Source of the DNA: Sarcocystis neurona
Lineage: Eukaryota > Apicomplexa > Conoidasida > Eucoccidiorida > Sarcocystidae
DNA length: 64,000 nucleotides
Direction: 5' to 3'
Assembly (NCBI GenBank): GCA_000727475.1
Contig: KL647295.1
Coordinates: forward strand, 1,241,985-1,305,984
A program made the position numbers and the translations under genes. Positions 37,901-43,958 of this stretch are shown here, piece after piece. The number at the start of each line of letters is the position of its first letter. Position 1 is the first letter of the stretch. The notes below the pieces were generated by a model. The model was not told the DNA's origin. It ran no database searches and saw only the letters and a program-made list of their open reading frames with translations.

Positions 37901-40900
37901 CTCTCTCTTGCATATATATATATATATATGTGTACGCATTGGGAAGTACTGGGCTTGTAAACGACTCCCCCTATGTGGATACGTTTTCAACTGCGCACGT
38001 ATGTGAAGACCGGGACACAGTGACGGACACACGCAGACGCTCAGAAAGAACGAAAGACAGCATAATAACAGGGGGGTCCGGTCTCCGCATGCTTGCATGC
38101 TTGCTTGTCTATATATATATATATATGCCCTCATATACGCGTGTGTGTAGGGTATATATCTCCGTTTACATACATATGCATATACACATGAGTAAATACG
38201 TATGTATATGTGTGTCCGTCTAGACGCACGTACGCACGTATATGTATATAGATACACTTTTAAAGACCCACGTGTGTCTATAGACACGTAAGCACGTTTT
38301 TGTATATGTGTACGCGTTAATTTCTATGTGTGTCCATATACGCATGTAAGTGTATATACGTGTATACGTGTACGAGAAGAAGGAGGCCTACAACCCTACA
38401 AACGAAGAATAAGTGGTGTGTAGTGACACTCTTCTCGTTGCTGCGTGGCTGCTGCTCAGACGCCGAGGAGTTCCTCGCGCGACAGCCGCGGCAGCACCTA
38501 CGGAGCAGGCGGTACTGCTGCCTCTGCTGTTTCTTCGTCTACAAGAGAAAACTCGGTAGCTTTGACATTTGAAGAGAAGCGTATGGCAGAGCAGCTTCTT
38601 CGCTTTTTCTTGGACCGAGCCCACCGGCAGTACGCCGTAACCACAGGAGAGGTAAAGCTGCTGCTGTTGCTGCTGTTGTTGACGCTGCTGTTGTTGCTAC
38701 TACTGCTGTTGCTCCTGCTGCTGTTGCTCCTGCTGCCGTTGCTCCTGCTGCTGTTGCTCCTGCTGCTGTTACTGCTGCTGTGCTTGCTATTTGTGCTGGT
38801 GCTGCTGCCGCTGTTGCTGCTGCGGCTGCTGCACGTGCAACTGCTGCACCTGCGGCTGTTGCACCTGCGGCTGCTGCACCTGCGGCTGCTGCACCTGCGG
38901 CTGCTGCCGCAGCTGCTGTTGGTGCTCGCGTCATGCTTCTCAAGGCCGACTGCGACACGCCTGCCTTCTGCTGCCTACGTGAAAAATGAGTACTCCTCTG
39001 CTGCTTCCCAGCACTGTGTGTTCGTATAACTTGAAACCTGTAATTGCTGCGAGCAGAAGCAGCGCCTCTACAAGTAAAACTCTCGTTGCCGTCGCTCCTG
39101 CTGTGGCTCTCAACACGTCCTGCTGTCGCCGCCTCCAGGATTCGTACTAGTATTTTACTCGTACTCGTGATGAACCAGCTACATCTACCTCGATTCGTAT
39201 TCGTACCACTAGTACTACTATTACGGCTTCGCCCTCTACGGCTGCGAGTACACGTCCTCTATTACTGCTAGTAGTGTCATGCTACTATTACTTGTATGAC
39301 TGCTACTCCTAGTACGTCTGCAGGTGTTTGTACTGCTCCTCTTTTTTCACCACTGCATCTACGGTTGTCACACTCCTACAGCATCTACTACTACAGCACC
39401 TCCCCCGGGTTCTATTCCTGCCTTCATTAGTCTGGCACCCATCATTACTACTGTGTGTCTACTAGTAGCAACCTCCTCAGCACGACTTCCCTCGGTATTC
39501 CTAGCCCTACCATTACTACTACTACTACTGCTACTACTACTACTCTAAGTACTACGACAGAGCCGTCCCTGCCACTTCTTACGTTGTTTGCTGGTTAAAC
39601 GGCTTCTCCACAGTTAGCAGCACTACCACTGCTACTATCACTGCGCTACTTCTAATACCGGTAGTGCCACCAACACTACTACTACTAGTGCTACCACTAC
39701 TATGTTTACTGCTATATTACTGCTATATCGACTGCAATCCTGCTACGACTAGTAGGACTACTCGTTGACGTCTGCTTCATTCCTGCTGCTGCTAGCGGCG
39801 TGACTCTGCGAATATCACTGCCAGTCCCAGTTCCGCAGCGAGCGCCGCACTACGGCCCCTCTTCTCACTAGTTGTGTTAGGAGACTACCACAGCGAACAC
39901 CACGACGTTACGAGCTGAACGAAGTCAAGTACTCTACTCCAGGAGATAAGCAGCCATGAAACGGCAGTTAGAGCTATCCCATCTCCTGCGTGCCCACTCT
40001 TCTAGATACGCGTGTATCCCTCAGAACGAACTCTTCTCGCGCGGCCAATCATAAGTTGCTGCTCGTTCTCCGAGGAAAAAGGCGACACGCCCAATTCAAG
40101 TGGCTTACTGACGTGGCTACTCTCATCAACAGGAATGAGTCGCAAGCTTCTGTTACCCCCGATGCGTGTTGCAATGTGCAGCATTTCCGACACTGTCTCT
40201 TGTGCTATGTCCTATAACCTCCGCGTGGTATATCTGTGTCGATTCACATCGCCTGGCGCAGCTATACGTGTCTGTGTAGTTCTGATTTAGTTTCCGTCTC
40301 TTTCTCTCTTTCGTTGCTCTCTCTCTCCTTATATGGGTATTGTCGTGCGTGCATGTATGCATGTACATACAAGGATGTATGTCGATATACAATCACCCCT
40401 GCGTGCCTGTGTGACGGCCTACAAGTACCGCTCTTCTCATACACGTACATGTGTACATACGTGTGACACTGTTTTTGAACTGCTTTGCCCTGCATATCTG
40501 GATGTGTGTATTCAGCTAAGCTCTCTCTGCCTCCTGGATTCTTTTTCTTCTTCTCCCTCTCTGTATAGATGTGTGTATTCGCATCGAAAGAGACACTTTG
40601 TAAGTGAGCATCGCTCACGCCGTGTCTGTGCGTGGGCGGCACTGCACAGCGTCGTTATTTGCTGATCCGTTTGCCTGCTGCAGCTGCTGGATACGTTCGC
40701 CCCCCATGTACCAGGTAAGTCCTGCATGTGACATTCACTCGCGCACGTATGAGCCTGCCTGCGTATGCGTGTATACACGTGTATATATATATAATATATA
40801 CAAGCATATGCACGCCTTTACGTGTACATATATATGTGCACGCTTTTATAACTGCGTACTGATGCACGCCGTTATAAGGATAAATATATATATATATATA

Positions 40901-43900
40901 TGCACGCCTTTCTATATACGCGTATGCACGCACGCCTTTATTATCAGCAGCAGTATGTCCCAGACTCCCCACCTGGGTGGTCTTGTAGCCTAATAGCTGC
41001 CGCGTAGCGCACGTATCTCCGTACGTGTGGCGGCTCCTAAGGAAGTCGCACAATATACTGCGAAGTGGACACAGATGCTGTCCACTCAGCTGACTGCTAC
41101 AGTGTGTGCCTATAGTTGTGAAGCATCACGTGGTAGCGGTCTGTCTGTTGTTCTTTGACTTGCCAAAGAACAAAGAGAAGAAGACGGATCTTCGTCTGTG
41201 TTAAGCCACGCGGCCTGCGGCAGAGCGGCTGCTCTGCGGCAAACCGCAGATTTGTCACAGTGTTCCTACCATGGAAGGTGTGGGTGGACCGAGACTTTCG
41301 GTCAGTTCAACAAGAACTGCACAGCACGGAGAGAACACTTTCATTCACTCGACCTGTAATCACAGCACACATATATGCATATACGTGCTCTCTCTCTCCA
41401 CATATTCGTATATATATATATAGATTGTGTCAAGCCTCGAGCCTGGGTTGCGGTAGTTTTTTCTCCCGAGTGTAGGCAGTAACTCATCGGTGCGGCGCTG
41501 GCTCTCTGTGGCTGTAGAACGTCGCGGTCATCTCCAGGGTGTCCTGCGAGACCGCCATTTCTGTAGCCTTTCTTGCGCAGCTGTATGAGTTTACGCTTGC
41601 TGCAGTTCTTACGATCCGTTGACCTTGACGTTTTTCGTTTGTAGCAGTAGCATCTCGCGAAACTTTGCCCCCCCGCATCTTTGTAGCGGTGAAGTGACAG
41701 TGAGAGAGAATCTCGCTATGCGGCAAAAGCGGCGACTTGTAAACTTTTTGAATTAGCCAGCAATACATCATTCTTCTACACCGTCAGGATGTACGAGTGT
41801 GTGTATATGTGTGTGGGGGTGTGGGACTACGTGCTTGTGCATGAAGTTGCGGCGCTGCGCTTGCATGAATTGACTCCTCTGTTGCAGGGTGGCTGTAGGC
41901 ACGCAGGCGTTTATACTGCTGCTGATAAGGTCTGTCAGTACAAGACTGTTTTCAGGAAACGCGGGACCACGTAAACTGCGAGTGTGGCCCTCGTCCAGTC
42001 ACAGGAGAGTTGTACATACGTACACGTCTGACACAGGCAGAGAGGAATTTTGCCAGGCGGAGAGGTGGAAAGAAGAAGACGCAGAGAGAGACAGAGAAAG
42101 GCCAACAACGAGGTGTACTGGTATCGCGTACTGAGGCGTGTATGTGTGTGTCTGCGTACGTTTCTCGAAATCTTGACACTGTCTAAATTCGTTTCAAGTG
42201 AAGGTGCCAGTTGATTGCAGCACGAAGGGAGAGTGACTGCCGGGAACTTTTTGTCTGTTCACGTTGGCGAAGCTGCTGCGCTGCTGCTACTGCTGCTTGG
42301 TGTCAGAATTTCGACGTAAACTCTTCCGCGCCATGCTGAAGGAGGTGAGTGTCTCACGTACGCGCGACTCGACACCGTTGCCACGGGCGGCTGAGCTACA
42401 CGAAGTCGCAGTGCGGAACGTTAGCAACAGGCAATAGAGGCCAACGCAGAATCGCAGACTGTAGGGCGTAAGCACCAGGTGTGTTTCTTTATATGTATGT
42501 GTGTGTTTGCGCGTATATGTGTGTATGAGTGTGTGTGTACATGTATGTGTATGTGCGTATATGCATGTGTGTGGATTCGTGTGTATGTGCAAGTAGGTAC
42601 GTATATGTGTCTGCTCATGTACGTATGGACGTATACGTACGTTTGCATATGTAGGCGTGTACATGTATGCATATATCCGTGACACAGTACCGAAGAGACC
42701 CATTCTGGAAGAAGGTGAGGAAGCAGAACTCTGCGCAGCATGTTTTTACGTGCAGCCCTGTTGTTGCTCGTGTAGTTTCAGCTGCTAAGGAATATTGTCT
42801 ACCTTCTCCCGTATGTGCTGAAAACTTCGCATTTCTTCGAAGAAGCAGAGTGTGTGTGTGTGTGTGACACACCTCCCTGCGTGCGTGTAACACTTCTCAT
42901 GCACCAACCTCTGAGACATGCTCCATCCGGAAGAACAGTAACGTTTTCCCTTGTGAGGGGAAAACGCTTCTGTATATGAATGTCACCGTACGTGAGCATG
43001 CTCGCGGATGTCTACACAGGTAGAGAATGTCTGCGTGAGAACAGCTGTTCAAGTGTGTATACAACAGAGAAATCATCTGAGCGTGAAGATTTTTTCTGGA
43101 CCTGTAATAAAAATTTAGATGACTTTCGTGAAGACAGATGATACACAGGCGGTGCGCGTAGGAGTAGAAGACCGCTGCACAAATGGTCGCGCATGGTAGC
43201 CTAGGTGGGTGTACTGCTAGACAGGATCACAGAGGTCGAACGTAGCGCGTGGATGTACGCTTTACGCGACTCACGTGGAACCTGGGGTCCACAGACGGAT
43301 GTCAAGACCTGCGGGTGGCTTGCGTGATAAGCAAAGTGGTTTGAACGGTTAGGTTTGCGACCCTGCATTTGCATCAAGCGGGTGTATCTTTGCTGGGTGC
43401 TGCCAGGCCTCTCTGTCTGTACACCCGTATGGCGCTTGCGTGAGATTTGCTGTTCCAACGGTACTGGCCCGTTGAATGTCCGCTTGGAGTTGCTGCTGAA
43501 TCCAGCTTCGACAAATAGCAGACGCACTGCGCGAACGCATATTTCTCGCCATCACCCAGAGAGAGCGACAGTTGAGAAGAGACAGGAACGGTCACAATTG
43601 CGTAGCACGTAGGTGTGTAGCCTCCGAGTAAAACCTTGTTCACGCCTCTTCCACCTGCCGCTGTTGTTGTGTTCAGCTGTGCGTTATGATCAAGGGGGAC
43701 GACAGTGTGCAGCAGCCGAGCTACTGGGTGCTGCGGGAAGAGTTCCGACCTACAGCGGCGGCAACCAAACGGTCAGGGAGTGAGCCACACGCTCGGGAGT
43801 ATGGGGCAGGGGCGAGAGGTGACGTGGAAGAGGACGAAGCAGAAGAAGAACAAGCAGATGAAGGAGGAGAAGAAGAGGAAGAGGGGGAAGATGAAGAGGA

Positions 43901-43958
43901 CGAAGTGTACGGCAGTGAAGAAGAGGGCGAGGAGGACATCGTCGCTGGTGAATTGTGA
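3362..43958 (+). CDS. ERCC6 (CSB/Rad26 homologue): ERCC6/CSB/Rad26-type SNF2 ATPase, 18-exon model
   Basis: DNA translocase of the CSB/Rad26 family, known to act on RNA polymerase II stalled at DNA damage in the nucleus. Exons: 3362-5920, 7791-8024, 9157-9246, 13896-13991, 15448-15594, 17014-17160, 19652-19896, 22105-22732, 24330-24443, 25728-25904, 30427-30822 (or from 30417), 31855-31930, 32463-32524, 35410-35712, 38460-38651, 40684-40714, 42307-42344, 43677-43958. Every junction but the start of exon 11 is phase-consistent. The product is about 1,938 aa (human 1,493). The excess is N-terminal low complexity, a loop in the second RecA lobe and an acidic tail. Motifs in order: [63 protein letters not shown], then VPTWTG and a C-terminal winged-helix-like segment ending SYWVLREEF. 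Family assignment is very secure. Start codon and N-terminal exon structure are not. Introns total about 35 kb. Confidence 0.93.
5921..7790 (+). other. CSB intron 1
   Basis: GTGAGT donor, GCTGCTGCAG acceptor. The first 600 bases are CTG-rich (about 5975-6560). The rest is TATATA/CACATA microsatellite with a TTTCT tract near 7200. No exon-like conserved sequence was seen. Confidence 0.85.
7791..8024 (+). CDS. ERCC6 (CSB/Rad26 homologue): CSB exon 2: ATPase motif Ia
   Basis: Reads [18 protein letters not shown], a Ser/Gly-rich spacer, then [20 protein letters not shown] and [16 protein letters not shown]. It corresponds to the human segment with CPTTVMHQW followed by EFHTWWPP. Both ends are phase 0; the donor is AAG|GTAAGG. 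The spacer is an insertion relative to the human protein. Confidence 0.92.
8025..9156 (+). other. CSB intron 2
   Basis: Contains a TCTCTG tract (8100-8175), TATATG/TATC microsatellite (about 8290-8560) and a short CTG run immediately before the CTGTAG acceptor at 9151-9156. No conserved coding sequence recognised. Confidence 0.85.
9157..9246 (+). CDS. ERCC6 (CSB/Rad26 homologue): CSB exon 3: segment between motifs Ia and II
   Basis: Thirty codons reading [20 protein letters not shown] then [10 protein letters not shown]. They match the family segment ILITSY before the DEGH box. Phase 0 at both ends; the acceptor is TAG after a CTG run and the donor is CTG|GTGAGC. Confidence 0.9.
10985..11600. 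repeat. ACAC/TATA microsatellite with a duplicated unit of about 100 bases
   Basis: Long CA and TA runs. A unit beginning ACATGTTTATATATATATAT and containing CGTACGCGCACGTACGCACA starts at 11241 and again at 11343, with the copies nearly identical apart from TA-run length. This is a recent tandem duplication in non-coding intron. Confidence 0.85.
12047..12962. repeat. Same 125-base sequence on both sides of the gap
   Basis: The block TA-run, GTGAGCACGCAGATAGAACC, GTACTATACGTATACCTGAC, TA-run, GTACAGATGTGTCTGTACTG, TA-run occurs before the Ns (about 12047-12179) and after them (12836-12962). It is either a true tandem repeat array that defeated assembly, or overlapping contig ends placed apart. 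Confidence 0.9.
12180..12833. other. Assembly gap (654 Ns)
   Basis: Continuous N run. About 125 bases on the left (ending 12179) are repeated essentially exactly on the right (12834-12962), including GTGAGCACGCAGATAGAACC and a CCCCATATATATA motif. The gap size is probably an estimate. Confidence 0.99.
13896..13991 (+). CDS. ERCC6 (CSB/Rad26 homologue): CSB exon 4: ATPase motif II
   Basis: Reads [20 protein letters not shown] then [12 protein letters not shown]. Equivalent to the human [20 protein letters not shown] segment. The DEXH box here is DEGQ rather than DEGH. Phase 0 both ends; acceptor GTGTAG, donor CAG|GTGCGT. Confidence 0.92.
13992..15447 (+). other. CSB intron 4 with facing CAG and CTG blocks
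   Basis: The 5' part (about 14045-14560) is CAG/GCA-rich and the 3' part (about 14735-15445) is CTG/GCT-rich on the same strand, so the transcript could fold into a long imperfect CAG:CUG stem. The acceptor TGCTGCAG at 15440-15447 is within the CTG block. Confidence 0.85.
15448..15594 (+). CDS. ERCC6 (CSB/Rad26 homologue): CSB exon 5: ATPase motif III
   Basis: Reads [20 protein letters not shown] then [20 protein letters not shown] and EQVAEPITM. Matches the human [20 protein letters not shown] segment. Donor ATG|GTAGGT; the next exon resumes GGYAG, exactly as human ITMGGY. Confidence 0.95.
15595..17013 (+). other. CSB intron 5
   Basis: TATATA runs (15668-15755), then CTG-rich sequence (about 16085-16995) up to the CTCCAG acceptor. 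No conserved coding sequence seen. Confidence 0.85.
17014..17160 (+). CDS. ERCC6 (CSB/Rad26 homologue): CSB exon 6: linker to second helicase lobe
   Basis: Reads [20 protein letters not shown] then [20 protein letters not shown] and LQLPKKAEE. Matches the human [20 protein letters not shown] segment. Phase 0; donor GAA|GTAATA. Confidence 0.95.
17161..19651 (+). other. CSB intron 6
   Basis: TA runs near 17375-17395 and 17545-17565, TCTC-rich tracts near 17750-17880, and a long ACATAC/ATACAC array (18900-19260). The acceptor is TGTCCAG at 19645-19651. No conserved coding sequence recognised. Confidence 0.85.
19652..19896 (+). CDS. ERCC6 (CSB/Rad26 homologue): CSB exon 7, ending at a GC donor
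   Basis: Reads [20 protein letters not shown], a helical stretch with a charged loop, then [20 protein letters not shown] and DYGNPA. The family reads ICNHPDL and, in plants, DYGNPERSGKM. Continuing into exon 8 as [17 protein letters not shown] requires a phase 2 splice at 19896, where the intron begins GCACGT after CCAG. No GT donor gives an equally good join. Confidence 0.88.
19897..22104 (+). other. CSB intron 7 (apparent GC-AG)
   Basis: Starts GCACGT and ends CTCTCAG. CTG/GCT-rich at about 19920-20660, then TATATG microsatellites at 20880-21080, 21530-21670 and 21990-22045. The frame 19529-20701 stays open through the CTG block but encodes Leu/Cys/Ala runs and is taken as intron. Confidence 0.7.
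22105..22732 (+). CDS. ERCC6 (CSB/Rad26 homologue): CSB exon 8: motif IV plus a large insertion
   Basis: Begins [20 protein letters not shown] then [17 protein letters not shown] (motif IV). About 140 residues of Ser/Asn/Gly/Arg/Glu-rich sequence follow (about 22225-22650), coded partly by AGC repeats. It then returns to [20 protein letters not shown] and TFQRDE. In human CSB these two blocks are separated by only a few residues. Phase 2 in, phase 0 out; donor GAG|GTGGGC. Confidence 0.93.
22733..24329 (+). other. CSB intron 8
   Basis: Mixed sequence with short GTGT runs, a GA-rich tract (23680-23960) and a G run at about 23838-23848. The acceptor is GAGGCAG (24323-24329). No recognisable exon. 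Confidence 0.85.
24330..24443 (+). CDS. ERCC6 (CSB/Rad26 homologue): CSB exon 9: motif V
   Basis: Thirty-eight codons: [20 protein letters not shown] then [18 protein letters not shown], nearly identical to the family motif [12 protein letters not shown] and DPDWNPSTD. Phase 0 both ends. Donor CAG|GTCTCT. Confidence 0.96.
24444..25727 (+). other. CSB intron 9
   Basis: TTCTTCTT tract (24444-24520) followed by almost uninterrupted CTG/GCT-rich sequence (about 24520-25720) that forms the tract before the TTGCAG acceptor. Includes minisatellite-like copies of CTGCCTATGTGGCTCCTGCT and variants near 25465-25540. Confidence 0.85.
25728..25904 (+). CDS. ERCC6 (CSB/Rad26 homologue): CSB exon 10: motif VI
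   Basis: Reads [20 protein letters not shown] then [20 protein letters not shown] and [19 protein letters not shown]. Matches the human [20 protein letters not shown] segment through FFKSNDLYELF. Arginine fingers of motif VI are intact. Donor CAG|GTACGG, phase 0. Confidence 0.96.
25905..30416 (+). other. CSB intron 10 (4.5 kb)
   Basis: TATATA/ACAC microsatellites at 25925-25960, 26340-26460, 27440-27645, 28345-28600 and 29440-29560, plus a C run at 29148-29158. The strong acceptor TTTTTGTTCAG ends at 30416. A possible extra exon at 28869-28945 lies inside (see findings). Confidence 0.7.
30417..30822 (+). CDS. ERCC6 (CSB/Rad26 homologue): CSB exon 11: region after the helicase core
   Basis: Reads [14 protein letters not shown], matching human LYELFTL after the NDL of exon 10. 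Ala/Ser/Glu-rich filler follows, ending [14 protein letters not shown], which resembles the plant CSB segment before its NHDAI motif. Two starts are possible. The strong acceptor at 30414-30416 needs a phase 2 partner. An AG at 30425-30426 (start 30427) is in phase 0 with exon 10 but has a poor tract. Donor CAG|GTGAGC at 30823. Confidence 0.8.
30823..31854 (+). other. CSB intron 11 with TAG/GTA trinucleotide array
   Basis: First half is GA/CAG-rich. The second half (31376-31740) is an imperfect TAGTAGTA array. The acceptor is GAGCAG at 31849-31854. Confidence 0.8.
31376..31740. repeat. TAG trinucleotide array in CSB intron 11
   Basis: About 365 bases of imperfect (TAG)n with ATA and GCA interruptions. 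It is complementary in type to the CTA array in intron 15 (about 39130-39790). Confidence 0.9.
31855..31930 (+). CDS. ERCC6 (CSB/Rad26 homologue): CSB exon 12
   Basis: Twenty-five codons plus one base: [20 protein letters not shown] then QSKEI. It occupies the place of the NHDAI segment of other CSB proteins. Phase 0 in, phase 1 out (ATTG|GTGAGA). The single base G completes GCT with the first two bases of exon 13, which supports the assignment. Confidence 0.75.
31931..32462 (+). other. CSB intron 12 (shortest, 532 bases)
   Basis: Contains short TATATG/GTGTGT runs and a TCTGTTTTATCTG tract. The acceptor is CGTACAG at 32456-32462. Confidence 0.8.
32463..32524 (+). CDS. ERCC6 (CSB/Rad26 homologue): CSB exon 13
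   Basis: Reads [20 protein letters not shown] then E across the junctions. It matches the plant/human helix AAEALRQSR / ALKALRLSR that precedes VPTWTG. Phase 1 in, phase 0 out, donor GAG|GTGAGT. Confidence 0.85.
32525..35409 (+). other. CSB intron 13
   Basis: TATATA and ACAC microsatellites, TCTCTC tracts (32700-32850, 34090-34160). A sequence of about 85 bases is duplicated at about 34831-34910 and 34934-35025 (CTGCATACATTCATATACAT followed by GAATGCCTGTAGTGTCCTCG). No conserved exon recognised. Confidence 0.8.
34831..35025. repeat. Tandem duplication in CSB intron 13
   Basis: Two near-identical copies of about 100 bases: TTCGGCTGCATACATTCATA, TA run, AAAAGCGAGAATGCCTGTAG, TGTCCTCGGCTGTCTGCGTA. 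The second copy differs by TA-run length and one base. Confidence 0.9.
35410..35712 (+). CDS. ERCC6 (CSB/Rad26 homologue): CSB exon 14: VPTWTG segment
   Basis: Begins [20 protein letters not shown], close to human VPTWTGHRGISGAP and plant VPTWTGRSGCAGAPSS. An Ala/Ser-rich spacer follows, then [13 protein letters not shown], like the SSSLLAKMRARN helix. The acceptor GTGCAG and the donor CTT|GTGAGT at 35713 are both phase 0. The last few hydrophobic residues depend on that donor choice. Confidence 0.9.
35713..38459 (+). other. CSB intron 14
   Basis: Begins GTGAGT, ends GCTGCTCAG. TCTCTC/GTGTGT tracts and TATATA runs (36490-36510, 37910-37930, 38108-38125). No conserved coding sequence seen; the flanking exons join in phase 0. 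Confidence 0.8.
38460..38651 (+). CDS. ERCC6 (CSB/Rad26 homologue): CSB exon 15: start of C-terminal winged-helix region
   Basis: A Ser/Gly-rich lead is followed by [20 protein letters not shown] and [11 protein letters not shown]. It corresponds to human LLVEMRNFIAFQ...STREIL, the ubiquitin-binding/winged-helix end of CSB. Phase 0; donor GAG|GTAAAG. Confidence 0.88.
38652..40683 (+). other. CSB intron 15: CTG array then CTA array
   Basis: CTG-rich from 38657 to about 38935, including a 15-base minisatellite CTGCGGCTGCTGCAC (38835-38915). A CTA/TAC-rich block follows (39130-39790). The rest is mixed sequence with no recognisable exon. The acceptor is CTGCTGCAG. Confidence 0.85.
39130..39790. 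repeat. CTA/TAC trinucleotide-rich block in CSB intron 15
   Basis: Imperfect CTACTA/TACTAC repeats over about 650 bases, densest at 39510-39545 and 39670-39720. The + strand is complementary to the TAG array of intron 11. Confidence 0.85.
40684..40714 (+). CDS. ERCC6 (CSB/Rad26 homologue): CSB exon 16 (31 bases)
   Basis: Ten codons [10 protein letters not shown] plus one base G. Together with exons 15 and 17 it gives [20 protein letters not shown], matching plant TTSIVNHFRDIVSFNDKQLF and human STREILQEFESKLSAS. Canonical CTGCAG acceptor and CAG|GTAAGT donor; the phase 1 exit fits only with exon 17. Confidence 0.85.
40715..42306 (+). other. CSB intron 16
   Basis: TA runs near 40785, 40885 and 41410, otherwise mixed sequence. 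The 3' end CTGCTGCTACTGCTGCTTGG then TGTCAG is a CTG-type pyrimidine tract. Confidence 0.85.
42307..42344 (+). CDS. ERCC6 (CSB/Rad26 homologue): CSB exon 17 (38 bases)
   Basis: Reads [13 protein letters not shown], with the first Glu codon shared with exon 16. It matches plant DKQLFKNLLKE and human CVFRELLRNL. Donor GAG|GTGAGT. It joins exon 18 as [13 protein letters not shown] in phase 0. Confidence 0.88.
42345..43676 (+). other. CSB intron 17
   Basis: Contains GTATGTGT microsatellite (42480-42665), the last sizeable microsatellite before the repeat-poor region, then mixed sequence. A 27-base phase 0 cassette with good splice sites sits at 42688-42714. The acceptor is TTGTGTTCAG. Confidence 0.85.
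43677..43958 (+). CDS. ERCC6 (CSB/Rad26 homologue): CSB exon 18: end of winged helix and acidic tail
   Basis: Reads [20 protein letters not shown] then [26 protein letters not shown] aligns with human GIWKLKPEY and plant SFWVLKSEY, where those proteins end. This protein continues about 60 residues into an Asp/Glu tail ([20 protein letters not shown] onward) before TGA at 43956-43958. The tail is an extension not present in the human protein. Confidence 0.93.
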   Translation: MCVMIKGDDSVQQPSYWVLREEFRPTAAATKRSGSEPHAREYGAGARGDVEEDEAEEEQADEGGEEEEEGEDEEDEVYGSEEEGEEDIVAGEL

